Assembly (NCBI GenBank): GCA_900752345.1
Contig: CAADVA010000137.1
Location: 1-23,708 of the forward strand
DNA length: 23,708 bases
From: an uncultured Collinsella sp.
Lineage (GTDB): Bacteria; Actinomycetota; Coriobacteriia; Coriobacteriales; Coriobacteriaceae
Reading direction: 5' to 3'
In this document: piece by piece, positions 7,346 to 14,805 of the stretch
Layout of the letters: every line of letters starts with the position of its first letter
Position numbering within the stretch: position 1 is the first letter of the stretch
The notes under the pieces: model-generated
The model's input: only the letters and a program-made list of their open reading frames with translations
Told to the model about the DNA's origin: nothing
The model's database searches: none
Made by a program: the position numbers and the translations under genes

Positions 7346-7388
7346 TACCAAAAAGCGACAGCTTCATTTTGGTAGGTTTTATCTGGGC
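7346..7388 (-). repeat. CCTACCAAAA hairpin repeat, copy 1
   Basis: The element has perfect 9-bp arms (CTACCAAAA at 7346-7354, TTTTGGTAG at 7367-7375) and is followed by the same TTTTATCTGGG as copy 2 at 9479-9521; the two differ at only a few of 43 positions. It lies between the YitT gene and regulator 2. A third, shorter copy is at 16952-16984. Confidence 0.65.
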
Positions 7389-7470
7389 AAACGAGAGCCT
7401 CTCGAAAGCAACGGGGCTTTCGGGGGGCTCGTTCGGATGGGTTGCGCAGGACCGGCAAAATGCCAATACT

Positions 7471-8478
7471 CTACTTGCCGTCGTCCTGCTGCAGGCTGTC
7501 CTGTTCGCTGAGGCGCGCCTGCCTGCTGGCCATGCGTGCGGGCTTGTCGGGATCGGGAACGGCCGTGGGCATGGGCTCGTCGACATGACCACCCCACCAG
7601 CCGCCCACAAAGTTGAGCGTGTGGAACACGTTGATCACGGCGCCGGGATCAACGTCGCACACCAGCTTGATAATGTCCTGACTCTCGTAGGTCGAGACAA
7701 CAGTGTTCAGCAGGTACATCTTTTCGCGGCTATATCCGCCAATGACCTCGGCACAGCTAATGCCGTGCTGAAAATGGTTTACGTAGGCAGTCATGACCTC
7801 GTCTGCCTTACGCGTCGTGATCTGCAGCGTCACGCGATCGTAGCGACGATAGAAACTGTCGATAGTCTTGGTCGAAATAAACTGGAACACGATGGAATAC
7901 GCCGCCTTGTCCCAGCCAAACATAAAGCCAAAGATCGCCAGGATAAAGCAGTTGAAACCAAAGATGACGCCCCAGATGGTCTTGCCCGTGTGGTTGGAAA
8001 CCCACAGCGCGATAAAGTCGGTGCCGCCGGTGGATGCGCCGGATTTAAGCGCGATGGCAGCGCCCAGACCCGAGACCACGCCGCCAAAAATGATGAGCAT
8101 GATCTTGTCGCCCAAAAACGGCGCGAAGTGAAAGACGTTGAGGAACAGCGATGAGAGCACGACCTGCATCATCGAGAAGATGACGAAGCGCTTGCTAATG
8201 CCGCTCCAACATAGGAGCGCCACGGGGATGTTGAGCGCGAGCATGCCGAGCGAGATGTCGATATGAACGCCACCCAGCGAGGTAACGCGATCGAGTAGGA
8301 CCGCGACGCCGGTAAGACCGCTCGGAAGCAGGTCGGCGGGCTGAATGAACGCCTGGATCAGAAATGTCTGGAGAACGGCGGAAATGGTGACCGCCACAGC
8401 GGTAATGGCACGGCGGACGATGGTGAGGCGGCCGAGCACGAGCACGCGGTCCGTGAGCTGATCGATGGCGTTCGCCAC
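7471..8478 (-). CDS. YitT family integral membrane protein with DUF2179 domain
   Basis: A 335-residue protein. Residues about 20-200 hold five or six hydrophobic segments with the YitT-family signature LLPSGLTGVAVLLDR near the start and GASTGGTDFIALWVS in the middle. Residues about 210-295 form a soluble DUF2179 domain (RVTLQITTRKADEVMTAYVN onward). The tail (about 296-335) is polar and Pro/Arg/Gln-rich. YitT proteins are widespread in Gram-positive bacteria; their transport substrate is not settled. The start is GTG at 8478, supported by AAAGGAG five bases upstream, and a -10-like TACAAT occurs at 8524-8529. It sits between the HAD phosphatase and regulator 2; a link to the sugar system is possible but not shown. 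Confidence 0.9.
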   Translation of the reverse strand: MANAIDQLTDRVLVLGRLTIVRRAITAVAVTISAVLQTFLIQAFIQPADLLPSGLTGVAVLLDRVTSLGGVHIDISLGMLALNIPVALLCWSGISKRFVIFSMMQVVLSSLFLNVFHFAPFLGDKIMLIIFGGVVSGLGAAIALKSGASTGGTDFIALWVSNHTGKTIWGVIFGFNCFILAIFGFMFGWDKAAYSIVFQFISTKTIDSFYRRYDRVTLQITTRKADEVMTAYVNHFQHGISCAEVIGGYSREKMYLLNTVVSTYESQDIIKLVCDVDPGAVINVFHTLNFVGGWWGGHVDEPMPTAVPDPDKPARMASRQARLSEQDSLQQDDGK

Positions 8479-8832
8479 GCAGGCTCCTTTCGAAGGCAGA
8501 TGTAGTTGTGGGGTATGTCCGCGATTGTAGCATGGAGCGTGCGGGGGCGCTTCAATTCACCCTCTCTCGACAACCAAAGCGGGACCAGCAACCCCACGAC
8601 CAAAGGCCCAAATTACAAGTGAGTAGACTTTACGCGACCTGCAGAGCACACCCAAAACCGCCACCCCTGTGACCTGCGGTTTTACAAAGGAAGATATGCA
8701 TTGTGCTCGGCCTGCGCCAAAAAGTCTACTCACTTAGTCCGAATCGAAGCCAAACGGATCAAAATCGAAACCAAATTGAGCCAGCCCACCGCAAAAAACG
8801 TTTGAACCCGTGCTTCTCGCGGCGGATTGACA
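8479..8832. other. Gap between HAD and YitT genes: promoter-like box and a large palindrome
   Basis: No coding region is apparent. The stretch contains the palindromic element at 8617-8735 (listed separately) and, near the YitT gene, a minus-strand TACAAT at 8524-8529 with no convincing -35 box at standard spacing. The remainder next to the HAD stop shows no clear hairpin terminator. Confidence 0.6.
8617..8735. repeat. Large palindromic element with nested stems
   Basis: The outer arms are a perfect 15-bp inverted repeat, AAGTGAGTAGACTTT (8617-8631) and its complement (8721-8735). Inside, GAGCACA (near 8645) pairs with TGTGCTC (near 8702), and AAAACCGC pairs with GCGGTTTT. The whole 119 bases can fold as one branched or elongated hairpin. 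It has no ORF and no T tract. The sharp symmetrical ends resemble a miniature inverted-repeat element. Confidence 0.65.
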
Positions 8833-9462
8833 CTACAAAGCGGCCAAAATGTCGGTCAGATTATCAATAACGGCATCGGCTCGCGATTGATCGAGGTTGA
8901 CACCCTCGTGCGGACGCAGCGCCAGGACGCGGGCGCCGGAGCGCTTACCAGCCTCGATGCCCAAAGGCGAATCCTCGATAACCAGGCACTCGGCAGGCTC
9001 CACCCCCAGTGCCTCCATGGCACGCAGGTAGATCTCGGGGTCGGGCTTAAACGCACTGCACTCGTGACCGCTGATGGTGTAGTCCAGCACGTCGGGGATA
9101 CCGGCAATCTCCACCAGCTCGTCGATCAACTCGCGATAGGACGAGCTCGCGATGGCACACTTCACGCCGCGCTCGTGCAGTGCGCGCATCACCGGCTCCG
9201 TCTGCTCGTTGAGCAGCTCGGCATACGGAACGGGATGGTCCGGGCTATAGACCTGCTTGTACTCCACGCGCAGACGCTCGCGCAGCTCAACATCGTCGGG
9301 CACCAGCGCCTCCCAAATGGCCGGCTCGTTAGACCCCGAAAGATCGGGGATCTCGTCAAAGTGGAACCCCTTCTCCTCCATAAACGCCACGCGACGACGG
9401 TTGTAGAACCACTCGGTATCGACCAGCACGCCGTCCATGTCAAACAGCACTGCTTTGATCAT
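8833..9462 (-). CDS. HAD-superfamily phosphatase, beta-phosphoglucomutase-like
   Basis: A 209-residue haloacid dehalogenase-like hydrolase acting on a small phosphorylated metabolite. Motif I is DMDGVLVDTE (Asp8 nucleophile, Asp10), motif II is ASSS (105-108), motif III is Lys139 in FKPDP, and motif IV is Glu163-Asp164 in IEDSPLG. A helical cap lies between motifs I and II, as in sugar-phosphate phosphatases and beta-phosphoglucomutase. The frame is open to 9594, but those extra residues are encoded by the hairpin repeat and terminator of the preceding operon. I start at the ATG at 9462, with GGGAGG eight bases upstream. It follows the third PTS component and SIS copy 2 in the same direction but behind a strong terminator, so it is probably a separate unit with a repeat in its leader. 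Substrate unknown. Confidence 0.87.
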   Translation of the reverse strand: MIKAVLFDMDGVLVDTEWFYNRRRVAFMEEKGFHFDEIPDLSGSNEPAIWEALVPDDVELRERLRVEYKQVYSPDHPVPYAELLNEQTEPVMRALHERGVKCAIASSSYRELIDELVEIAGIPDVLDYTISGHECSAFKPDPEIYLRAMEALGVEPAECLVIEDSPLGIEAGKRSGARVLALRPHEGVNLDQSRADAVIDNLTDILAAL

Positions 9463-9478
9463 ACGCATCTCCTCCCAC

Positions 9479-9521
9479 CTGCCAAAAAGGGACAGGTTTA
9501 TTTTGGTAGGTTTTATCTGGG
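9479..9521 (-). repeat. CCTACCAAAA hairpin repeat, copy 2, in the HAD leader
   Basis: CTGCCAAAA pairs with TTTTGGTAG (one G-T pair), and the copy closely matches 7346-7388. It lies immediately upstream of the ribosome site of the HAD gene, so if transcribed it would form a hairpin close to the start codon. Confidence 0.65.
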
Positions 9522-9556
9522 GTTTTGTGGCGCGACGGATACGCCCTCCCCAGAGC

Positions 9557-9588
9557 AAAAAAGGGGACGGGGCGCAAACCCCATCCCC
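9557..9588 (-). terminator. Rho-independent terminator of the PTS-deglycase operon
   Basis: On the minus strand GGGGATGGGG, loop TTTGCG, then CCCCGTCCCC gives a 10-bp stem (one G-U pair), followed by six T residues (9562-9557). It lies 34 bases beyond the stop of SIS copy 2 and separates this operon from the HAD gene. Confidence 0.88.
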
Positions 9589-9622
9589 TCTCAATCAACC
9601 CGTAAGGTCTACTTACTTGTGA

Positions 9623-10606
9623 TTAGTAGGAAAGCTTCCACATGTAGCGACGCATGGTCAGCGGGTGCTGACGGGCCTCGGCGATCTGGTTGCCGTACTC
9701 GCGCATAACGGCGAGGTGCAGCAGCGGGTTGAAGTAGGTGATGACGCTCGCGGGCACGGCGTCAGCCAGGCCGTAGTCCTTGGAGTCGATCAGAGCGACC
9801 TTGGCGCCCATGCGCTCAAGGAAGGTGAGGGCGCGGGCGTCCATCGGACGGGTGGCGCCATCGGACATGAAGAAGACGTAGGGCTTACCCTCGGTGGAAA
9901 CCTCGAACGGGCCGTGGAAGTACTCGCCGGTGTTGTAGGCGGCGGCGTCGATCCACTGCATCTCGGTGAACAGGAAGGCGGCGTGAGAATAAGCCATCTT
10001 CTCGGAGGCACCGGAAGCCATGAAGTAGATCATCTTGTCGTCCTTGAAGTCCTCGGCGAACTTCTTGGCGAGCTTCTTGCAGTGCTGAGCGGCGTTCTCG
10101 CAGAGATCGAAGATGTTGGTGAGGCCGGTGATCATGTCCTCGTAGTGGTCATAACCCTCGGTCTGCTGAAGGATCTCGAGAGCAAGAGCGATGGCGTAGC
10201 CGGGCTTCTCGCACTTGGCAGCGTAGTTGGCGTGGAAGCCGTGGACGATGACGTGGTCGGCGTCGACGGTCAGAGCGGAGCCAGCCTTGTTGGTGAGGGA
10301 GACGACCGGGCAGTTGTGCTTCTTGGCGGTCTTGTTGGCCTCGACGGTCTCGGGCGTGGAGCCACCGAGGGAGCAGGTGATCACGAAGGTGTGCTCGTTG
10401 ACCCAGGAGGGCGTGTCGTAGTTGAACTCGTTAGCAGTGAAGATCTGAACGTTCAGCTTGTCCGTGTTGTTGGCCAGGAAGTACTTGGCGGGGTAAAGGT
10501 CGGACATGGAAGCGCCGCAGCCGACGAAGGCGACGCTGTGGATCTCGTGGTTGGACAGGACGTCAGCGACGATCTGCTTAGGGAGGTTAAGGTCGATCTC
10601 GTACAT
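9623..10606 (-). CDS. SIS-domain FrlB-like deglycase (copy 2), last gene of the PTS operon
   Basis: A 327-residue double-SIS protein of the FrlB/GfrF family, proposed to cleave the phosphorylated Amadori product made by the PTS into a hexose 6-phosphate and an amino acid. Visible features are VGCGASMSDLYPAK (28-41), phosphate loop SLGGSTPET (79-87), the signature GEYFHGP (227-233; Glu228, His231) and a C-terminus RRYMWKLSY. The frame runs open to 10705, but the ribosome site AAAGGA lies nine bases before the ATG at 10606, which also gives the same length as the other copies. It follows the IID gene in the same direction after a 198-bp gap with two hairpins. The genetic link to a mannose-type PTS recalls the Salmonella gfr operon, where such enzymes handle glucoselysine and fructoselysine phosphates; substrate here is inferred. 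Confidence 0.86.
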   Translation of the reverse strand: MYEIDLNLPKQIVADVLSNHEIHSVAFVGCGASMSDLYPAKYFLANNTDKLNVQIFTANEFNYDTPSWVNEHTFVITCSLGGSTPETVEANKTAKKHNCPVVSLTNKAGSALTVDADHVIVHGFHANYAAKCEKPGYAIALALEILQQTEGYDHYEDMITGLTNIFDLCENAAQHCKKLAKKFAEDFKDDKMIYFMASGASEKMAYSHAAFLFTEMQWIDAAAYNTGEYFHGPFEVSTEGKPYVFFMSDGATRPMDARALTFLERMGAKVALIDSKDYGLADAVPASVITYFNPLLHLAVMREYGNQIAEARQHPLTMRRYMWKLSY

Positions 10607-10697
10607 CTGACACATTCCTTTCGATTTTTGCGGCGCCACATTGCCGGGCGCTCGCAGGGTTACCGTGGTTTGGACCGAGTCGCCGGCCCGTTGAGGA

Positions 10698-10770
10698 TGT
10701 GACAAAGGGACTGCCCTTTGTCACATTTTGGGGATGGAAGCCTGCCTGGGGTATGGGATGCCAGGCAGGC
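10698..10770. repeat. Two perfect hairpins between IID and SIS copy 2
   Basis: TGTGACAAAGGG (10698-10709) pairs perfectly with 10714-10725 around a 4-base loop. GCCTGCCTGG (10740-10749) pairs perfectly with CCAGGCAGGC (10761-10770). On the minus strand neither is followed by a T tract, so they are unlikely to end transcription. They could protect the upstream PTS part of the message or mark a processing site. Confidence 0.65.
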
Positions 10771-10804
10771 CCCCGGGGGAAAGCGGTTAGGCGCTTAGTC
10801 GCGA

Positions 10805-11638
10805 CTAGGCCAGGATGCCGGCCGCGGAGAGGGCGATGCCGCCCACAATGGCGATCACGAGAAGCCAACCGGTGTTGACGTTCTTCTTGATGAGCCAGTA
10901 CATAAGGCCGGTGAGGCCGAGGGAGATCATCTGGGGCATCATGCCGTCCAGGATGTCCTGGATAACGACGGTACCCTCAGCGAACTGCAGCGGGGTAGTG
11001 GCGCCGATCAGCGTGGCGATCATGCCGCCCACGGACATAAGACCCACGATGCCACAGACATACATGAGCTTCTCCATGAGGTCGCCGCCCTGAAGCTTGC
11101 TCAGGTACTCGTGGCCGCCCTGATAGCCCATCTTGGCTGCGAACCAAGTGATCAGCACAGAGGGGACGATGGAGATGAGCATGGCCAGGATCGGGCCCAT
11201 GATGGAGCCCTGCTGAGCCAGCTGAACGCCCAGGCCAAAGGCGATAACGCGGATGGTGCCCTGGAAGAAGGAGTCACCGATGCCGGAAAGCGGACCCATG
11301 AGGGAGGTCTTGACCGCGTTAATCGAATCGGGATCGAAGTTCTCGGGATCCTTGGCGTACTCCTCCTCCATGGAGGCGGCGAGGCCCAGGATGAAAGCGC
11401 TCGTCTGCGGGGTGCAGTTGTAGAACGCCATGTGACGGTGGTAAGCCTCTTTCTTAGCAGCGAGCTGCTTGGGGTCGGACTCATCCGGATAGAGGCGATC
11501 AAGCGTGGGAACCATGCCGTAGAGGAAGCCCATGTTCATCTGACGCTCGTAGTTCCAAGAGGCCTGGATGGCCCAGGAGCGCCAGAAGAACTGGCTGACC
11601 TTCTTGTTCAGGGACACGTCCTTGGTTGCGGTTGCCAT
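10805..11638 (-). CDS. Mannose-family PTS system, IID component
   Basis: A 277-residue membrane subunit of a mannose-type phosphotransferase permease. It contains the family features near the N-terminus (FWRSWAIQASWNYERQMNMG, PTLDRLYP), a long cytoplasmic portion including GPLSGIGDSFFQGTIRVIAFG, and C-terminal hydrophobic segments ending in a Gly/Ala-rich helix. The open frame extends to 11755, but the ATG at 11638 has AAGGAGG nine bases upstream and lies 13 bases after the IIC stop, so I use it. With IIC it forms the membrane channel through which the sugar is taken up and phosphorylated. Its downstream partner is SIS copy 2. Confidence 0.94.
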   Translation of the reverse strand: MATATKDVSLNKKVSQFFWRSWAIQASWNYERQMNMGFLYGMVPTLDRLYPDESDPKQLAAKKEAYHRHMAFYNCTPQTSAFILGLAASMEEEYAKDPENFDPDSINAVKTSLMGPLSGIGDSFFQGTIRVIAFGLGVQLAQQGSIMGPILAMLISIVPSVLITWFAAKMGYQGGHEYLSKLQGGDLMEKLMYVCGIVGLMSVGGMIATLIGATTPLQFAEGTVVIQDILDGMMPQMISLGLTGLMYWLIKKNVNTGWLLVIAIVGGIALSAAGILA

Positions 11639-11651
11639 AGTGTGTTCCTCC

Positions 11652-12446
11652 TTAGTCTTCGTCGTCTTCGAGCGGATCGTAGTCGGAATCGACACCGGCG
11701 GCTGCATGGGAACCGTTGAACTTGAAGCCCATGAAGACGACAGCCAGGCACACACCGATCAGAGCGACCGCGATGACGGACAGGTTGAGGTAAGCGGCGA
11801 GCAGGAAACCGATGAACAGGAACGGAGTCATACCCTTCTTGATCATCATGGTGAGCAGCAGGGCCAAGCCGTAGGCGGTCATGATCTTGGTCGAAACGTT
11901 AAGACCAGTGGACAGCCACTCGGGAACCATGTTGACGATGGCCTGAACCAGGTCGGTGCCAACAAAGACGGCGAGGAAGATCGGCAGGAAGTACATGACG
12001 GCGTACAGACCGGAGCCGGCGCAGATGTGCATACGGTAGGCGGTCTTGAACTTTCCGTTATCGATCGCGCTATCTGCCACATGAGTGAGGGCGGCGATGA
12101 TGGAACGGAACACGATGCCGAGGAGCTGACCCAGGACGGCGACCGGGATGGCGATCGTCATGGCGGTCTCGGCGGAAGCATCGGTCAGGCACGCAAAGGC
12201 AGCGGCCACGATGCCGCCCAGGACCATATCGGGCGGAACGGCGGCGCCGACCTGCACCAAGCCCAAGGACACGAGCTCGACGGCGGCACCGACGGCAAGG
12301 CCGGTGGGCACATCGCCCAGCAGCAGACCGACGAGCGTAGCGCCAACGAGGGGCTGCTCGAAGTTAAGACGACCGAGCAGGCGGGAGTCCCACATGCAGA
12401 ACACGCCGACGAGGCCGACGAGCACCGCACTGATGAACGTATTCAT
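11652..12446 (-). CDS. Mannose-family PTS system, IIC component
   Basis: A 264-residue polytopic membrane protein, the channel partner of IID. The N-terminus (MNTFISAVLVGLVGVFCMWD) is followed by the family signature in residues about 30-75 (PLVGATLVGLLLGDVPTG, VELVSLGLVQVG) and several further membrane helices. The C-terminus ends in an acidic tail (DYDPLEDDED). A ribosome site AAAGGAGAAG precedes the ATG at 12446. It lies 36 bases after the IIAB stop and 13 bases before IID, consistent with one operon. The family transports mannose, glucose, sorbose, N-acetylhexosamines and, in the gfr type, Amadori products; the sequence alone does not fix the sugar. Confidence 0.94.
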   Translation of the reverse strand: MNTFISAVLVGLVGVFCMWDSRLLGRLNFEQPLVGATLVGLLLGDVPTGLAVGAAVELVSLGLVQVGAAVPPDMVLGGIVAAAFACLTDASAETAMTIAIPVAVLGQLLGIVFRSIIAALTHVADSAIDNGKFKTAYRMHICAGSGLYAVMYFLPIFLAVFVGTDLVQAIVNMVPEWLSTGLNVSTKIMTAYGLALLLTMMIKKGMTPFLFIGFLLAAYLNLSVIAVALIGVCLAVVFMGFKFNGSHAAAGVDSDYDPLEDDED

Positions 12447-12482
12447 ACCCTTCTCCTTTCAGTCAGGCAAAAGCCTGGTTGA

Positions 12483-13406
12483 TTACAGCTTGGCGTCGAT
12501 GTCGACGCTCTGATACGTAGGGGTCTGCTGGACGTAGAGCTTAATGCCCATGTCGAGCAGCTGGTTGACGTCGGCCTTCTGGTTGGCGTCGAGGAAGACG
12601 GAGCTGTCCTTGCCGCCGACCTGATCGGCACCGTCGTGGTTGGCGGTGGCGCCCAGGTTGATGGCGTCGAGCTTGTAGCCCTGGCAGAACTGCAGCATCT
12701 CGGCCGTGTTGCCAAAGACGAACATGACGCGCTCGCCGAGGGTGTTGAGCTTGTCCATCTTGGCGAGGGCACGCTCGACGGTGAAGACGTTCAGGCGCAC
12801 GCCCTGAGGCTTGGCCAGCTTAAGAGCGCCCTTCTTGATGTCATCGTTGGCGGCAGCGTTGTCGACGACGATGATGCGCTCGGCCTGAACCTTGGTGGTC
12901 CAGGTAAAGACGACCTGGCCGTGCAGCAGACGGTAGTCAAGACGTGCGAGGACGATCTTGGCGGGACCGGAGCTGTGACGGGGCGCCTTTGCCTTCTTAG
13001 CGGGAGCCGCGGGAGCCTCGACCGGCGCGTTGGGGTTGGTCAGACCGGTGCGGGCCTCGTTGATGAGGGCCGCGAGCTCGGCGCCCTTGACGGGAACGGG
13101 GCTCATAGCGAGCGTGAGCGCCAGCGGAATGTTGAAACCACTGACAACCGTGAACTTCGTGCCGTTCTTGGAAAGCTCGACCATGTTGTTGTTGACCGAG
13201 CTGCCGAGCATATCGGTCAGCACATAGACGGTGTCGTCCGCGTTGAACGTGGCGATCATGGCGTCCACCTTATCGGTGATAGGCTCCTTGTCGTCACGAG
13301 CAAGCGACACGACGTGGACGTTCGACACGTCGCCGAGAACCATCTCGAGCGTGTCTTTGGCGCCTGCGGCCAGGCCGCCATGAGATGCGAGAATGATCTG
13401 ATTCAT
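12483..13406 (-). CDS. Mannose-family PTS system, fused IIAB component
   Basis: A 307-residue cytoplasmic phosphocarrier. Residues 1-120 form a IIA domain with the phosphorylated histidine His9 in LASHGGLAAG. An Ala/Pro/Lys-rich hinge spans about 123-147. Residues 149-307 form a IIB domain with the phosphorylated histidine His162 in RLDYRLLHGQV. Phosphate passes from HPr to His9, then to His162, then to the incoming sugar. The fused order A-B is as in E. coli ManX. It is the first gene of the operon IIAB-IIC-IID-SIS copy 2. Upstream are a strong ribosome site (AAGGAGGAGG), a perfect -10 box TATAAT and an ACGT-N5-ACGT operator candidate, followed further upstream by a 21-bp-spaced direct repeat. 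This makes the operon look tightly regulated. Confidence 0.95.
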   Translation of the reverse strand: MNQIILASHGGLAAGAKDTLEMVLGDVSNVHVVSLARDDKEPITDKVDAMIATFNADDTVYVLTDMLGSSVNNNMVELSKNGTKFTVVSGFNIPLALTLAMSPVPVKGAELAALINEARTGLTNPNAPVEAPAAPAKKAKAPRHSSGPAKIVLARLDYRLLHGQVVFTWTTKVQAERIIVVDNAAANDDIKKGALKLAKPQGVRLNVFTVERALAKMDKLNTLGERVMFVFGNTAEMLQFCQGYKLDAINLGATANHDGADQVGGKDSSVFLDANQKADVNQLLDMGIKLYVQQTPTYQSVDIDAKL

Positions 13407-13432
13407 CTTGCCTCCTCCTTTTCGTTATGGTC

Positions 13433-13438
13433 ATTATA
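13433..13438 (-). promoter_or_regulatory. -10 box of the PTS-deglycase operon
   Basis: Minus-strand TATAAT, identical to the sigma-70 consensus, 26 bases before the IIAB start codon. No good -35 box is present at 16-18 bases upstream, which fits a promoter needing an activator. A start near 13426 would leave a short leader that still includes the ribosome site. Confidence 0.5.
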
Positions 13439-13451
13439 ACGTCTTATACGT
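13439..13451 (-). promoter_or_regulatory. ACGT-N5-ACGT operator candidate at the PTS promoter
   Basis: Minus-strand ACGTATAAGACGT, directly adjacent to the TATAAT box, in the place of the -10/-35 spacer. It shares the ACGT-N5-ACGT core with the site before regulator 2 (7289-7301), which suggests repression by that protein. Confidence 0.55.
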
Positions 13452-13476
13452 TGCTTATATTGCTAATTAGTATAAA

Positions 13477-13511
13477 GACCGTTTGCGGGTGAAAATCGAC
13501 CGTTCGCGGGT
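13477..13511. promoter_or_regulatory. Tandem direct repeat upstream of the PTS promoter
   Basis: GACCGTTTGCGGGT (13477-13490) and GACCGTTCGCGGGT (13498-13511) differ at one of 14 positions and are 21 bp apart, two helical turns. They lie about 50-85 bases upstream of the expected transcription start, where an activator would bind. They may instead be part of a dispersed repeat. Confidence 0.45.
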
Positions 13512-13588
13512 TTAACGCACTTGAAACGTGGGAGCTGGGTAGGCCGGCGCTGGCTGGATAACCCCAGATCAGACGCCTTGCCAATCCC

Positions 13589-14671
13589 CTATCGCACGAA
13601 GTACCAGGGGCTTTCCTGCACGGTGGGCTCCAACGCAATGCCCGTGCGCTCCTTAAACAGATCCATGTCCTGAGATTTTTCGGTCCACCACGCGTTGGGC
13701 TTAAAGGTCATGCTCTCAACAACATGACCGACAAACACACTGTTGCGCAGCTTGGAGAAGTCGGTGTTCATGATCAGGATGGACGCGAGCACCAGCACGA
13801 TGCCCAGGACTTTAATCGCGCCGGCGGGCTCGGCGTAGATGCCAATGCCCACCAGTACGGTGACGACTGTCTCGAAAGACATTACGACGGGAACTTTCGA
13901 TGTCTCGAGCCCCATGGACAGACCCTGCATATATAAGACATAGGCCACGGCTGTGGGGATGAGTCCAAAACCAAGGAACAGCAGCAGCAGCTGTGGCGAC
14001 ATTGCCGCGGCGGCATCTGGCCACGGAGCCGCGATAGCCGCCATAACCGCACCGCCAAAAACAAGGCCCCAAAACGTGACAGCCAGCGGGTGGACCGTCT
14101 TGGTTGCTATCCGGCTAAACACCGCGAGCGACGCGCCACAAAAGCCCGCGATCACGCCCGACGTGACGCCCCAAACCGAAAAATGGAAACCGGAAAGGTC
14201 GCCATTGGTCACTGCAAGTACACAGCCACCGATATTAAAAGCGATGGCAACGAGCTTGTTGGGAGTCACATCCTCGCGATAAAGCACGCGGCCGAGCATG
14301 ACGCCAAACACCGGCGAGGTGTAGAGCAGCACCGAGGCCGTGGACATGCCCACCTCGCCCATGCACTCGTAATAAAGCGTGTTAGCGGTGGCGAGGCCGA
14401 TAATGCCAAGAAGCGCACAGGGAACAAGCTCTTTAGGACTTGCCTTGAACAGTGCCAGGGGACCCGATGCTTTTCCCTCACGATCGCCTCCCTGGCAACC
14501 CATGAACGCCAAGACCGGAGCCATTAAGACGGCACCCGACAACAGGCGAAAGGCCGCCATGCTCTGGGACGAAACGCCCATAGCCGAGATGCCGTTTACA
14601 AAGATTCCGATGCTGCCCCACATAAGCGCGGCGATCAGCACCAGCACATAGCCCAGATTGCTTTTCTTCAA
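13589..14671 (-). CDS. EamA/DMT-superfamily transporter
   Basis: An integral membrane protein of about 360 residues with ten predicted membrane helices formed by two EamA repeats (first about 5-155, with MWGSIGIFVNGIS; second about 165-300, with GFGLIPTAVAYVLYMQGL). Such proteins export or import amino acids and other small metabolites. The open frame reaches a GTG at 14707, but that has no ribosome site. A TTG at 14671 (codon 13 of the long frame) has GAGGAGG five bases upstream, so I use it. After the last helix comes an unusual soluble tail of about 60 residues rich in Trp, Phe and charged residues, ending VQESPWYFVR. An operator like those of regulator 2 and the PTS lies just upstream, suggesting co-regulation. 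Amino-acid export is inferred. Confidence 0.87.
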   Translation of the reverse strand: MKKSNLGYVLVLIAALMWGSIGIFVNGISAMGVSSQSMAAFRLLSGAVLMAPVLAFMGCQGGDREGKASGPLALFKASPKELVPCALLGIIGLATANTLYYECMGEVGMSTASVLLYTSPVFGVMLGRVLYREDVTPNKLVAIAFNIGGCVLAVTNGDLSGFHFSVWGVTSGVIAGFCGASLAVFSRIATKTVHPLAVTFWGLVFGGAVMAAIAAPWPDAAAAMSPQLLLLFLGFGLIPTAVAYVLYMQGLSMGLETSKVPVVMSFETVVTVLVGIGIYAEPAGAIKVLGIVLVLASILIMNTDFSKLRNSVFVGHVVESMTFKPNAWWTEKSQDMDLFKERTGIALEPTVQESPWYFVR

Positions 14672-14710
14672 CGCAGCCTCCTCGGTATTGTTTCCAATAT
14701 GTTTCACACT

Positions 14711-14723
14711 ACGTTATAGTCGT
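14711..14723 (-). promoter_or_regulatory. ACGT-N5-ACGT-like operator candidate before EamA
   Basis: Plus-strand ACGTTATAGTCGT, one change from the ACGT-N5-ACGT core at 7289-7301 and 13439-13451. It overlaps a minus-strand TATAAC (14713-14718) that could be the -10 box, with TTGAAA (14734-14739) 15 bases further upstream. The position supports repression of the transporter gene. Confidence 0.5.
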
Positions 14724-14805
14724 TATATACATTTTTCAAGACACAAATCGGCGAGCGGGAAAATCCGCTCGCCCGTACACTCATTGAGTACTCATTGGGG
14801 ACGTA

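Noticed and set aside
9463..9594. N-terminal extension of the HAD protein
   Set aside because: Encoded by the hairpin repeat and the preceding terminator; the GGGAGG ribosome site supports 9462.
9665..10702. Long plus-strand frame opposite SIS copy 2 (and similar ones at 15075-16049 and 11568-12482)
   Set aside because: Shadows of the SIS and PTS genes; Gly/Val/Asp-rich with no domain.
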